64,000 bases of DNA from Aradus depressus (lineage: Eukaryota > Arthropoda > Insecta > Hemiptera > Aradidae), in assembly GCA_963662175.1 (NCBI GenBank), contig OY759221.1:24043027-24107026 (forward strand), written 5' to 3'. A program made the position numbers and the translations under genes. A model generated the notes under the pieces. The model had not been told where the DNA came from. It saw only the letters and a program-made list of their open reading frames with translations, and made no database searches. Below are positions 20,043 to 30,467 of the stretch, piece by piece. Position 1 is the first letter of the stretch. The number at the start of each line of letters is the position of its first letter.

Positions 20043-20746
20043 CATATGTGGGCAACAACCGGCCCGCTGTATGATTTGTTCCGGCCCGCGAGACATTTTG
20101 AAAAACCCAATTAAAAAAAAATAATATTACACTACTTACTCACACTCACTCCAAATTAGGAAGATTCAAGAAAACTCACTCCTAAAATCTAAATTTGAAG
20201 ACGTGGAGTTGTATGATTTCTACAAAAAAATACCTCGAAGAAGATCATTTTCCGCAGCTTAGAAAATTCGCAAGAAAATTGATTTGTGCGTTTGGCAGTA
20301 CTTATAAATGCGAACAGTTCTTTTCAATGATGAAAGTTAATAAATCAAAACATCGTACAAGGCTCACTGAAGATAATTTGGAAAATTCTTTACGTCATTG
20401 TATCAGTGAAATTAATCCAAACATCAATGGATTAGTTTCCCAAATTCAAACTCAAGTGTCTCATTGATTTCGGTGTCGCTACTTAACTTTCCTAGTTTGT
20501 AATAATTCCAAATTTCACGAGTTAATTATAATATTGTACCTATTTTTTTTCATTTCATTTTGTTATTTTAATAAATTGTATTATAATAACATTGTCTTAT
20601 TATTTCATGTCTGATATCTATCGCTAAAAATTATGAACACTACTTTAAAGTTCGACGTTATTTTATTTTGAACCATCTACGCGGCCTGCGAACGTATTTG
20701 CACACTAAAGTTTGGCCCGCAACATGTCAAAGGTTGCCCATAAATG
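20043..20746 (+). mobile_element. hAT element with transposase C-terminus
   Basis: Perfect 8-bp duplication ctttaagt (20035-20042 and 20747-20754). The ends CATATGTGGGCAAC and, inverted, CATTTATGGGCAAC are followed by CGGCCCGC-rich subterminal DNA on the left and GCGGGC / GGCCTGCGAACG on the right. This GGGCAAC..GGCCCGC signature is common in Charlie/ZBED-like hATs. It keeps only the C-terminal part of a transposase gene. Confidence 0.9.
20168..20467 (+). pseudogene. hAT transposase C-terminal dimerisation region
   Basis: LLKSKFEDVELYDFYKK runs from about 20173 to a frameshift in an A run at 20222-20231, then KYLEEDHFPQLRKFARKLIC, FGSTYKCEQFFSMMKVNKSK and RTRLTEDNLENSLR, stop at 20465. F-G-S-T-Y-x-C-E-Q-x-F-S is the hATC motif of GTF2IRD2/ZBED5-like transposases, where S-E-x-x-F is the family core. 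The catalytic Asp-bearing blocks lie upstream in full-length relatives and are missing. Confidence 0.85.
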
Positions 20747-20754
20747 CTTTAAGT

Positions 20755-21789
20755 GATAATGTATTAATTGCTAATGACATAAGGGAGAGTAAGAGATAGG
20801 TCTTAAGAGAGTGTAAGGTGTATTTGTTGCCAGCTGGCAGAGGTGAGATTGTCATAGTATTATGTTGCTATTTGTGGACATCTACCAACTCAACTTTCGA
20901 TTTGTATCAGTGACTGCTACATATAGACAGCCGGTCAGATTCCAGACTATGTACTTCATTGAAAGCCTCACAATACCAACTCCGTCAGCTACAAATAGAA
21001 TATTTTCCGATATCCACTATAATACAGATATATTTGGGGTCCTTCCAGCAGGGCACTTTGAGTCCTAGTAGTGCTCCTCAAGCTCTTTACAATGACACCC
21101 GAATCAACGTCCTATCTAAACGCGTTATCATGCTACACTAATTTCTAATTTTACACAACAATAATTCGCAACAAGTATGCAAGCCAAGCTCGACGAATTA
21201 ACCTTATGAATATTTCTGTGCTAAGTTAAGTGTTTAACCTCTCGCAATTTAGCCAAGCATATAAAAAAGATAAAGATTCCGATAGGTGTGTGAAGCACGT
21301 AAAGACAACTCAAGTAAGTGCTAATCCCCATAAGCCTTTAAATTTAATTCTTCATATGCTTAAAAAAAAGTTTATGATTGTACAAAAACATAAATTAATT
21401 AAAGGCATAAACAAAATTTCATTTTTATATCACTTCCCTGCTTCTCTAAAAGTCCTTCGTACAAGCCTTAAAAGTGATATTGATGCATATGTCAAAAAAT
21501 AAATACCTACATTGCTATGGATATTGAAAAGTTTTTTTAGTAGAAATACATAAAACAAGATTATAATTGAATAGTTCTAATTGAATGAATTGTAGCAATT
21601 AATCTCAAAGCATAAAACCATAAGCTATAAATATTTTATAGCAAAGCATATTATCTCAAACAGTATTATGGCTATAAATATTGCAGTGCCAGCTTAAGTC
21701 CGGATCTCGATCAAGCTTCTGAAAATACATTCACAAATATATTGATGGCTAACTAAATTTACCAAAGAGATTATTCTCATAAGTATAAT
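20755..21789. other. No recognised gene
   Basis: Open frames at 20862-21068 and 21230-21502 have no domain I recognise. The latter ends in a basic stretch and is not flanked by obvious gene signals. At 21515 ATGGATATTGAAAAGTTTTTT resembles the MDIRKFF start of ZMYM-like hAT transposases, but nothing else supports an element. Confidence 0.35.
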
Positions 21790-21834
21790 AGATCTTGTCT
21801 TCCCATTGTTTTATTTCTAACCAGAACAGGCTAA
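21790..21834 (-). mobile_element. Truncated PLE-HHR arm
   Basis: 'gatcttgtcttcccattg' and 'ttttatttctaaccagaac' match the arm and the post-cleavage end of the 56.8-kb element in reverse. It is joined directly to a truncated hAT. Confidence 0.5.
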
Positions 21835-22414
21835 CCCCTGGGCAGAGCAAAAAACCAAGATAAAAATTAAATGATCTAAAAAAATCGTTTTTATGAAAAT
21901 GGATTGCTTGCAAGTTACCGAATTCCCCAAAGTCAAATTCCCGTGCGTCTGATTCCTAAATCAGCAATCAGCTGTTACATAAATGTACATGTACAAAACA
22001 AGTCATATTACATTTATTTAAATATATATGAATTCGATCATTTCATTTCCTCGCTCAAAATTGTCATTTATGTTATACTTTATACTCTTAAAGCTGATTT
22101 TACATGCGCAGTGAAAATGCAAAGTGCAGCAGCAGCTATTGGATGTGAGTCAATTCTAAAAGCACAGAAACCACAGCGTGCATTTGCTGCTGCTGCGCTT
22201 TGCATTGATTTAAGTATTACAGTCAGCGGTTACCTCAGGGGGAGCTTCCAGAGGTCCGAGTCTTCCAAATTAATATAAAAAAGTCTGCAACGCGAACCGC
22301 GGAAACTGCGGGCTGTGCCCCCGGGAGTCTATACCCCCCATCCTCGTAGCCAAACGTTGCTCCCCCCCCCCCCCCCCCCCCCTCCCCCTGCTCAAAACCC
22401 TGGCTACGCCCCTG
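21835..22414 (+). mobile_element. hAT element of the CAGGGGCGTAGCC family, left end lost
   Basis: The right end, read inverted, is CAGGGGCGTAGCCAGGGTTT. The left 150 bp ('ttgcttgcaagttacc', 'ctaaatcagcaatcagctg') matches the complete copy at 33555-34222. A separate palindrome at about 22115-22206 (AATGCAAAGTGCAGCAGCAG and its near inverse) may be a small element inserted within it. A C run of about 26 lies just inside the right end. Confidence 0.7.
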
Positions 22415-22538
22415 GTGGCACATCTATGAATACATATATAACATAATTATGGAGAAGTAACTAGCAAAAACATTGAAGCATTAGGGAACAGAGTAAACAA
22501 ATAAAATAAAACTTGCTCACCCCACCCGTAAAGTGTGA

Positions 22539-22708
22539 TGTTTAAAGAAACACTGGCTAATAGCTCAAAGGGGGAGGGGTACACGAGGTTTATTCCCTCA
22601 CTCTATATATATGCAAATAAATACTTAAACTTGCATGTATATAGAGTGAATGAATAAATCTCGTATCCGCTCCTCTTTGAGTTATTAGTCAGCATTTCTT
22701 TAGACTGA
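22539..22708. repeat. Fold-back MITE-like inverted repeat
   Basis: 'aaagaaacactggctaatag' then 'ctcaaagggggaggggta' on the left is mirrored by 'ctcctctttgagttattag' and 'tcagcatttctttag' on the right. The arms are about 70 bp with 'tctatatatatgca' facing 'tgcatgtatatagagtg' at the tip. No coding capacity. Confidence 0.65.
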
Positions 22709-23089
22709 ATTCTGAAAAACTCATTGAAACAAGAAATAATTTCGGAAGTGTTAAACGTTAATATCTTTTGTGAAAAAATGTATTTATATGATCGGATGGC
22801 AAAAAAAAAACTAAAAAATGCCGGTAGCTATTATGTAGATAACTTCGCTCTGAAGAACATTCTTTTCATTACATCTTGTCCGTTCATGTATGTAAAATAG
22901 GATCGTCGGCATCTTTTGCAGAAAATGTAACAATGGGAAAGGTTGAATTCCAAGAACCTGGCATAGGACCCCCCTCCCTCCGTCAGCCTCCAAGTCCTGC
23001 TGAGCCTCTAGTCTTGAAGACATTATAAAGACTTGTCACAGCATCTGTCTTCTTTTTTTTTTTTTTTTTTTCTGTACTAAGGAATATAC

Positions 23090-23480
23090 ATTTTACTTCC
23101 TCAGCTGCACGGAGTATAGAGGAAGTTATGTAATCGGTCAAAAATTCGATGCGGAGGTTTCAACGGAATTTCATGTTTTCCGAACTCCTGATTCCAAAAA
23201 TGAAATTTAAAAAAATCCTCTCCCGAATTGAGTCGAAATTTTATGTCTATTCAGAACCTCCAAATGACCTATTGATTTTCAGCCAAATGTGAAGGAGGGA
23301 TTAGGAGGAGGCTTAACACAAAAATCGAATAACTGCCGTTGTAATGAATGTATTGACACGAAATTACATACGTAAATTCAAAGGCTTATAAGGGACAACA
23401 CCTATCATTTTTCAGCGGAATGAGCCAAAGATAAGGCGGGATCTGAATTCAAGAATCCCAATTACCGATGTAATGAATGT
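23090..23480 (+). repeat. D-family repeat
   Basis: A good example of the left edge ('gtatagaggaagttatg', 'aatcggtcaaaaattcgatg') followed by three modules to about 23470. The A/T runs before it (23050-23080) hold nothing else. Confidence 0.65.
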
Positions 23481-23634
23481 ATCGACATGAAACTTCATAT
23501 TTAAATTCAAAAATCCATAAGTACGGCATCTATTTATTATACGGAAAAAACTATATTCTTGCGGTAAGAAGATATCTTCTTTCAGAATTAAATTAAAAAA
23601 CATTCCTCATACTATATATAGCTTCGTTAGTAAA

Positions 23635-23825
23635 ACTCTACTCATATGTGATAGTAAGATGTTGTGGGACGAGATTTCTCATAGAAGCCAGTTGCCTTTT
23701 AACCGCTGTGCTGTGTAGGTGGGGTGAACCACTGATAATGACGCTGTTCCGTCGAAAATCGATTCTGGTCTAAAATAAAACAGTGGCTTCCACTTACAAT
23801 ATATTGTATTTCTATGGGTAAAACT
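23635..23825 (+). mobile_element. PLE-HHR element
   Basis: Left arm 'catatgtgatagtaagatg', 'gtgggacgagatttctcata', then the hammerhead segment, then right arm 'aaataaaacagtggcttcc'. The left arm contains the sequence that is on the right in the 56.8-kb copy, showing that arms are interchangeable by inversion. Confidence 0.65.
23728..23769 (+). ncRNA. Hammerhead ribozyme with G8 mutated
   Basis: ACCA - CTGATAA - T - GACG ctgttc CGTC - GAAA - ATCGAT - TC - TGGT. All three helices can form and the GAAA box is intact, but the core reads CTGATAA, i.e. G8 to A. G8 pairs with C3 and supplies the general-acid hydroxyl, so this should be a catalytically dead but folded version. Confidence 0.7.
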
Positions 23826-23851
23826 CTACTCTTATCGAGAGAATATCCTAG

Positions 23852-23941
23852 TGGTGTCAACTATACCTTATCACCGACTGGTGTCTACTATACCCTATCA
23901 CCGACTGGTGTTTACTATACCCTATCACGTACTGGTGTTAT
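23852..23941. repeat. Three-copy ~30-bp tandem repeat
   Basis: The unit 'actatacc(c/t)tatcaccgac' + 'tggtgt' is repeated three times with few changes. It is followed by unassigned sequence to 24084. Confidence 0.7.
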
Positions 23942-24084
23942 TTTTCTTGTCACAAGAATATTATTCTTGCCGCAAAAATATATTTTTCCCCGTGTAATGT
24001 TCCGCGAATTGATCGAAGGGAAAGAGCGGACCAGAGAAGCTAAATGCTCTAATAACACAGGTTGGTAAAAAAAAAATGTTATCG

Positions 24085-24907
24085 AGCCCTGACACCATTC
24101 CTGCTGATTCTTATGTAAAATGACCCCCTGAATCCGAATATGACCCCCGTTTTCCCTCACCACCCACCGTTTTCGGGGGAGCCCCCCCCCCCCCCCTCCC
24201 CCCCCCCTACACACCTATTTTTATCACTTTTCGATAATTTGGAGGGATGAAAAGGATTATTTTAGCCTTTACATCTCTTCTGAGGGGCTAGAGAGATGAA
24301 AAGTTCTAAAACATGAACATTTGTAGAAAGGATGTTGATTTCGGGGGGGGGGGGGGGGGGGGGGGATTTGCCCCCTTAAATTGAAAAAAATCATTGAAAT
24401 TGAGAGATTTTTCCGTTTTTTTCGCAATTTTTTTTCACTTTCTTTCTAAATATTCCAGCCTCCAACCCCCCTCATCCGTCCCCAAACAATAAAAATATAT
24501 AGCAACAGTTCAGAGGATTCATTGTATCACGCTGGCGCTCTCAGTACTTCGCGCGCACAGGTTTGTACAAGAGTCAACTTGTCTCTGTTCTAGGCGGGGA
24601 TTCTGTGTTTCCAAGTTGTTACACAATTTATTGTGTAAAACGATAGAAATGTTTGTAGTTCCGGCTTTTTCCAAGTGAATGTTTTAGAACTTTTCACCTC
24701 TCTAGCCCCTCAGAAGAAATGTAAAGACTAAAATAATCCTTTTCATCCCTCCAAATGATCGAAAGTGAAGCGAAAAATAGGTGGGTGGGGGGGGGGGGGC
24801 GGGGGCCTCCCCCGAAAACGGTGGGTGATGGGGGGAAACGGGGGTCATATTCGGACTCTCTCTCGGATTTTACATAAGAATCAGCAGGAATGGTGTCAGG
24901 ACCGATT
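24085..24907. repeat. Large fold-back repeat with poly-C / poly-G arms
   Basis: Arms of about 230 bp, 24085-24315 and 24680-24907, are reverse complements: 'ctgacaccattcctgctg' faces 'cagcaggaatggtgtcag', and 'gaggggctagagagatg' faces 'ctctctagcccctcag'. Each arm holds a C/G homopolymer block (24183-24209; 24786-24805), and a G run at 24343-24365 lies inside. The core is unique DNA with a GC-richer centre (24530-24560). No transposase. The type is unknown. Confidence 0.75.
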
Positions 24908-25589
24908 TTCATGCCGACCATTGTAATATAATAGGAACCAATATGTAAATCAAATATTGAGTTTTAGTCCAAAGATCGATTGGCTTTGAAGGGAGAGCAG
25001 AAACTTAACTGAATAATTTACCGACAACTTTTTAATCATGGGTCTCGATAACAAAGGGCTTTAGACTGATGCGAATATATTCGATTCGATTCGGCAGTTC
25101 TGTTTGTAAATATTCAATTTCTATAATTAAACTGCACTTAAGTCTGGTCCTCCTCTCCTTAAATAAACTCTCCCGGTGATAAACTGAATTTAACGCTGCT
25201 TTTAGATCGCTCCACATTTTTTTTCTTGTTGTTCCTCCTCATCTTTTATAAATTTCTTTTTATATTTTCTTTAATAAAAACTTCAAAAGGTCTCGAAATT
25301 AAAAATTAAAAAGAACAGATGAGATGGAACCTTGCCTTTATTTATTCTGAATGGAAATAAAACTAGAACATTATCCATTGTATTATTTATTAGGAAGACT
25401 AACGTTGAATATTGGAAGAAGCTCCATGAGGTAGTAAATTAGTAAATTATTTCAACGGAATGACAAAAATGTACACTTTGTAGGTCTCTCACTTGTTGAC
25501 TTCATTCCACTTATGTAACTTTGCCGTGACCCTCTTCTTAGTGTACATCCACCGCAGCAAAAAAATATGCAGTGGCCATTATAAGGGAT
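24908..25589. other. No recognised gene; D terminus
   Basis: 24940-25030 carries the end of a D copy ('caaatattgagttttagtcc', 'aatttaccgacaacttttt'). The rest is AT-rich with no feature. Confidence 0.4.
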
Positions 25590-25722
25590 AGTGATGAGCC
25601 TGAACGTTGTCAGTTAGGTAACTGAATCTGAGTAAACAAAATTTAGGATATCCACAGATGAGTCAGGCACATGCCAACCAGAAAAACGAAAGAGGACTCT
25701 GGTAGTAGGCGATATGAAAGTC
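25590..25722 (+). mobile_element. SINE1 fragment, degenerate
   Basis: 'aacaaaatttaggatatcc', 'aacgaaagaggactctggta', 'gtaggcgatatga'. Head and tail are missing. A T run follows. Confidence 0.6.
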
Positions 25723-25820
25723 CTGTAATGGACACATCATTTTTTTTTTTTTTCTATTTTTGTTTTTTTCTTTCTTTTAATATAAAAATTTCCCATAAAA
25801 GAGATATTTTGATAAATAGA

Positions 25821-26163
25821 TAGGTTAGGTTAGGTTTTATGACTCATGCCCGGGCTTTAACTACGAGGTCATATCGCCTACTACCAGTGCGCTCTTTCGT
25901 CATTCGGACATGAGTTCGACTCTACTGTGAAAGTCCTAAATTTTGCCTACCCTAAATTTTTATTCACCTAGGGCAGGGGTCTTTAACGAGTACCTGACAT
26001 CATACAGGCTCGGGACCATCGCTTAACGCCCCATCCGAAGGACGGTGTGCTTAAGTTTATTTTACCTCTCAGATAAAATAAACTAAGGGCCTCGGTCGGG
26101 CTACGAACCCACGACCTTGAGCTCAGAAGTCAAGCACGCATACCACTGAGCTACCACCCCCCC
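25821..26163 (-). mobile_element. SINE1, full length
   Basis: The tail is TAGGTTAGGTTAGG in this orientation. A short possible target-site duplication, aatagata, lies at both ends (about 25815 and 26166). The head is slightly worn: the first bases are replaced by a C run. Confidence 0.85.
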
Positions 26164-27099
26164 TTAATAGATATGTTGTTATTCTTTACAATTTAAACGT
26201 TATATTTGTCCGAATTAGTCCTACCTCAAATCTGAGGACATAGCCGTTTATTTTTTTTTTCGCTGTACTTTTGCTATTTTTAATCAGTACGTAAAGTGTG
26301 CCATGACTTTGGGAACTTCAACTTCTGAAAGAGACCGTTTCTAGGTCGCTTTTGAAGTGAACTTGAGTTTCTTGAATATTGTGAAAATGAAAAGGCTCCT
26401 TTTTGTAGGTACGTTCCTTTTGATACATATTTACATTAAAATCTGTCTCTTTCATTGACCATTCAACCGAGCTTTCTCTCTTTGTATGCTTTCAGAGTCA
26501 TGTCTTAATATGAATGGTATATATGTTGAATTTCCTTGTATCTGCTTACACAGTACAAATTTAAAATACCCCTCACCAGTATATTTACTTAAAAGAACAA
26601 TTTATAATGGTATGTAATTAGGTTCTTTGTACTGTTAGGATTCTCTTATTTTATTTTTTTTTGATATTGTTTTAAGAGTTACAAAAGATATGACATATTC
26701 TACTTACTATGAGTATATGTACGAGTATGTAGAATGGACAAAAAAATGTTTTTAATTATTATTTGGCATACCTTCTTGTTGTCCTTTGTTAATGTCCCCG
26801 TTTTTAATTCCCCAGGTAAAAGAAAAAAACGGGCGGGGCTGTGTCGGGGTCTTTTAGCGTATATTCCTAGTGTATAGCACGCTAGTGATCCTGTTTAGCG
26901 TCGATTCGATTCATATGTCATATTCATCAGCTCGGAGACGTCGACAGATGTATGGGTTTCATCTCGAGGTGCTCATGGCTCGTTCATGTGCGTGGCCCAG
27001 GTACTACAACTATGAATAACCGCAATTTCTAATTTATTTTTTTGTTTAACTTATATTTGTACATAATAAGGAAATAAAAATACAATAATCAGCCTGTGA
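26164..27099. other. No recognised gene; part of a direct repeat
   Basis: 26625-26732 is repeated at 29329-29440 ('aggttctttgtactgttagg', 'gagttacaaaagatatgac'). 26205-26260 resembles R3. The GC-richer 26860-27000 has no recognisable domain. Confidence 0.45.
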
Positions 27100-27472
27100 A
27101 CGGAAAATGTATTTTCCCCCTTTTTCGTATTCTTTTCTTCTTCATTCTTTTTTTTCTCTCCCCCCCCCCCCCCCCCCCCTTCTCTCGAATTTATTCAGTT
27201 GTTTTCGTCTCCTTTCCATTTTCTTCTATTTCTACATTTTTTTACCTCCTTTTCTTCTTTTCTCATTCTTTTTTTTTCTTTTCTTCCTCTCTTCTCTTCT
27301 TCTCCACTTTATTCATTTTATTTTCTCCTTTCCCTTTTCTTCTCTTTCTCCATTCTTTACCTCCTTTTCTTCTTTTCTCATTCTTCTTTTTTTTTTTTTC
27401 TCCCACTTCCTCTCTTCTCTCCTTCTCCACTTTATTCATTTTATTTTCTCCTTTCCCTTTTCTTACCAACGA
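27100..27472 (+). repeat. Pyrimidine-rich tract with internal duplication
   Basis: About 370 bp of almost uninterrupted C/T. A ~116-bp segment starting 'tacctccttttcttctttt' (27241) is repeated from 27357. Long open frames on both strands follow from the biased composition and are not genes. Mirror-like stretches could allow triplex formation. Confidence 0.8.
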
Positions 27473-27897
27473 TATGCGTGATCTATATTTTCGGCTGGCT
27501 CTTGCGCGTGTCATATTAAATGTTTACTGTTTTTTGTACACTTACTTTATGTTTTTATATAGAAATTTTGTCCATAATACGCTTATTATTACTTAAAATA
27601 TATCTATCTCACACAAACACTTGAATCACCGCTCTACCACGTCTGAGTCGTGAGTTACACTGAATGGAATGGAGCTAGAGCGCCGGTTTTGACAATTAGC
27701 GCTGAGCACCCTCCCCGCCGCCCGCGACGCAAACTTAAGGTCGTATTAACGAGTTGACTATATATAGTAAAAAAGACACCGCACTTATGCCTCTAAGGCT
27801 AGGGAATTTTTAAGGCAAGACAATATAGACGTTTTCGTTACTGTGCAAATTTCTGTCCTGGTACCTGGATGTTTCTGTGTGATTTTAAAGACGTTTC
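27473..27897. other. No recognised gene
   Basis: A brief GC-rich stretch (27690-27735) but no domain or repeat match. Confidence 0.4.
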
Positions 27898-28196
27898 ATG
27901 TCAAAAAGTAGTCAGCGAATCAGCAGCAATGAATCCCTCACCACAAATTAATCAATTAAATTTTCGCTCTTAAACTCAATACCAATAAACCGATAGGGGG
28001 TACAAATCAATGCATCTAAAAGCTCATACTTAACCTGTCGATAAATTCATTACATTGGCAGTTATTAAGATTTGTGAGTTAAGCCTCCCTCTTACCTTCC
28101 TTTTTCCTTCGGCCGATATGACTGAAAATTGATAGCTGCCGTTCTTCTGAGGTTTGAAATTTACTTATGTAATTTTACAATTAAAAACCCTTAGAC
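27898..28196 (-). repeat. D-family repeat
   Basis: 'cagcgaatcagcagcaatg', 'aattaatcaattaaattttc', then the module 'attcattacattggcag' and 'cggccgatatgactg'. Confidence 0.55.
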
Positions 28197-28829
28197 CAAT
28201 TTAGTAGGTATTATTTGTATATGTCCTGGAACAGGAAGTGACATCATCCAGTGAGGTGGATGTATGGAGAAAGTAGCAACCGCTATCTAACCAGCTCCAA
28301 GCACTAAAAGCTAGCCTTAACCACCGCGCACCATCGGCTCGCGCAGCTCCCTCAGATGTACCTCCCCAGCTTGAATGAGCACCCCCTCCTTCGGGCCAAC
28401 CCCCTCTGAGCACTCCATCCTCCTTCCCATTCCCCTCCAGTGCCATTCCCCTCCCGTACCATTCCCCTCTCCTCCCATCACCCTACCCACTCATTCCCTC
28501 CCCTCCCATCACCCTACCCACTCATTCCCTCCCCTCCCATCACCCTACCCACTCATTCCCTCCCCTCCCATCCCCCTCTGAGCACCCCCTCCTTCGGTTC
28601 CATGCCCCTCTGAGCACCCCCTCCTTCGGTTCCATGCCCCTCTGAGCACCCCCTCCCCTCCCCTCCCATTACCCTCACCGAAAAATTCGAGGCGTAACCA
28701 GAGAGCCCCCAATCGATCAAATTTTTTCACCCCTGAATTTCACCCGTGGGGAAAGATGATGCGCGGTGGTTAAGGCTAGGTTTTAGTGGTTGGAGCTGGT
28801 TAGAGCTGGGTCAGAGGTTGCTATACTAT
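28197..28829. mobile_element. Fold-back element with C-rich core, copy 1
   Basis: Left arm 'aatttagtaggtattattt', 'gtcctggaacaggaagtgac', then 'gccttaaccaccgcgcacca'. The core is C-rich and made of short tandem units around 'cccctctgagcaccccctcc' and 'catcaccctacccactcatt'. The right arm starts ('gatgcgcggtggttaaggc') but is cut at 28829 where an E6 copy begins. The open frames are products of the biased composition. Confidence 0.7.
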
Positions 28830-29328
28830 GATTAGTAGTAATAACAAAACTATTAAAAAAAGTAAAATGAAATTAATAAAAACTGAACAAATAAATACTT
28901 AAAAATATATGAGTTTATAAAAAAAAAATTAATAGAAGATACGTTCATAATAAGTAAATACATTTTTCAATTTAATAGAAATTAAGATAACTATTTTTCA
29001 AAAAAAAACTCTTAGGAAGTGTCTTTATGCGAACGATGTTTCGGGATGTTCTTACGCCCCATCGTCAGGTCCCAATGTGCGAGATACAGAAAAGAAAGAA
29101 AACAATGTAACTATAACAATATATGAAAAAAATAAAATAAATATATATTAATGAATTACAAATGAATAAATAAAACAATAACGTATATTCGATTCTTTAT
29201 TGTGATTATATTATTCTTTTTGAACAGTGAGAATAAAATTCCTTTTTCCGTGTAAAGGGTTTCCGGTTTTTAGTTGAAATTTAAACCATAGTTGAAATTA
29301 AAATTTTTTTATTAGGTATGTCATTAGG
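28830..29328 (-). repeat. E6 repeat, copy without (AAT)n start
   Basis: 'tgattagtagtaataac' through 'ccttttt...gtaaagggtttcc'. It contains a hammerhead-like core on the minus strand at 29040-29067 (CTGACGA ... GAAA) with one C-A mismatch in helix II. Confidence 0.65.
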
Positions 29329-29440
29329 TTCTTTGTACTGTTAGGATTCTCTTATTTTATTTTTTTTTTAAATATTGTTTTAAGAGTTACAAAAGATATG
29401 ACCTATTCTACTTACTACGAGTATATGTACGAGTATGTGT
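29329..29440 (+). repeat. Direct repeat of 26625-26732
   Basis: Nearly the same ~110 bp 2.7 kb downstream, ending 'gtatatgtacgagtatgtg'. It may be the edge of an unrecognised element or a duplicated target. Confidence 0.55.
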
Positions 29441-29477
29441 ACTGTATTTAAATTTTACAATTGAAATTCCTTCGACC

Positions 29478-30099
29478 AATTTAGTAGGTATTATTTGTAT
29501 ATGTCCTGGAACAGGAAGTGACATCATCCAGTGAGGTGGACCTAGCCTTAACCACCGCGCACCATCTTTCCCCACGGCTCGCGCAGCTCCCTCAGATGTA
29601 CCTCCCCAGCTTGAATGAGCACCCCCTCCTTCGGGCCAACCCCCCTCTGAGCACTCCATCCTTCGGCCCATTCCCATCCCCTCCTCCCTCCCATTCCCCT
29701 CGCCTATCATTCCCCTCCCCTCCCATCACCCTACCCACTCATTCCCTCCCCTCCCATCCCCCTCTGAGAACCCCCTCCTTCGGTCCCATGCCTCTCTGAG
29801 CACCCCCTCCCCTCCCATCGCCCTCTGAGCACCCATTCCCCTCTCATCCCATTCCCCTCCCCTCCCATTACCCTGAGCAAAAAAATTCGAGGCGTAACCA
29901 GAGAGCCCCCAATGGATGAAATTTTTTCACCTCTGAATTTCACCCGTGGGGAAAGATGGTGCGCGGTGGTTAAGGCTAGGTTTTAGTGGTTGGAGCTGGT
30001 TAGAGCTGGGTCAGCGGTTGCTATACTTTCTCCATAAATCCACCTCACTAGATGACGTCACTTCCTGTTCCAGGACATACAAATAATACCTACTCAATT
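29478..30099. mobile_element. Fold-back element with C-rich core, copy 2 (complete)
   Basis: Both arms are present: 'aatttagtaggtattatt' at the left, and at the right its inverse 'aataatacctactcaattt'. The arms also share 'tggaacaggaagtgac' and its inverse. A second inner inverted pair is 'gccttaaccaccgcgcacca' and 'ggtgcgcggtggttaaggc'. The core is C-rich tandem DNA with fewer units than copy 1. Confidence 0.75.
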
Positions 30100-30467
30100 T
30101 GGCTGAAAATCAGTAGGTGTGGTCCTTATACGGTTCTGAATAAACATATAAAATTTTGTATCGATACATTTATTCTGTCTTATATTATGTTCACGAGCCC
30201 ACGCACAGACAGATAGACTTTTTTTTAAATGTCTGTGATCAAGGAAACATGAAATGTCTGTAAAAACATCGAATTTCTGACCGATAAAATCACTTCTCTT
30301 ATACTTCGTATATCTTGGAAAGTTATTGAATGAATGTATTGAGACAATATCTTATATGTGTATCTAGAATCTCATAAGGACTATTTTCTATTGATTTCGA
30401 GGCAAATCGGTCACAGAGAAGGGGTGGATTAGGGGGAGAGTTCAAAAACCCTAATAACTACTGATGT
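30100..30467. repeat. Two D pieces in opposite orientation
   Basis: 30100-30320 is a reverse D edge; 30325-30467 is a forward module. The forward piece from 'ctagaatctcataagg' to the following (AAT)n and E6 start is essentially repeated at 41858-42050, so D plus E6 moved or was duplicated together. Confidence 0.6.

Noticed and set aside
21230..21502. 90-codon open frame as a gene
   Set aside because: Lys-rich AT-driven composition and no recognisable domain.
27096..27596. Long Phe/Ser/Leu-rich open frames and their Lys/Glu-rich complement
   Set aside because: They are translations of a pyrimidine tract; composition alone explains the lack of stops.
28375..29799. Pro/Ser-rich and Gly/Glu-rich open frames
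   Set aside because: They lie in the C-rich tandem core of a fold-back element and follow its repeat units.
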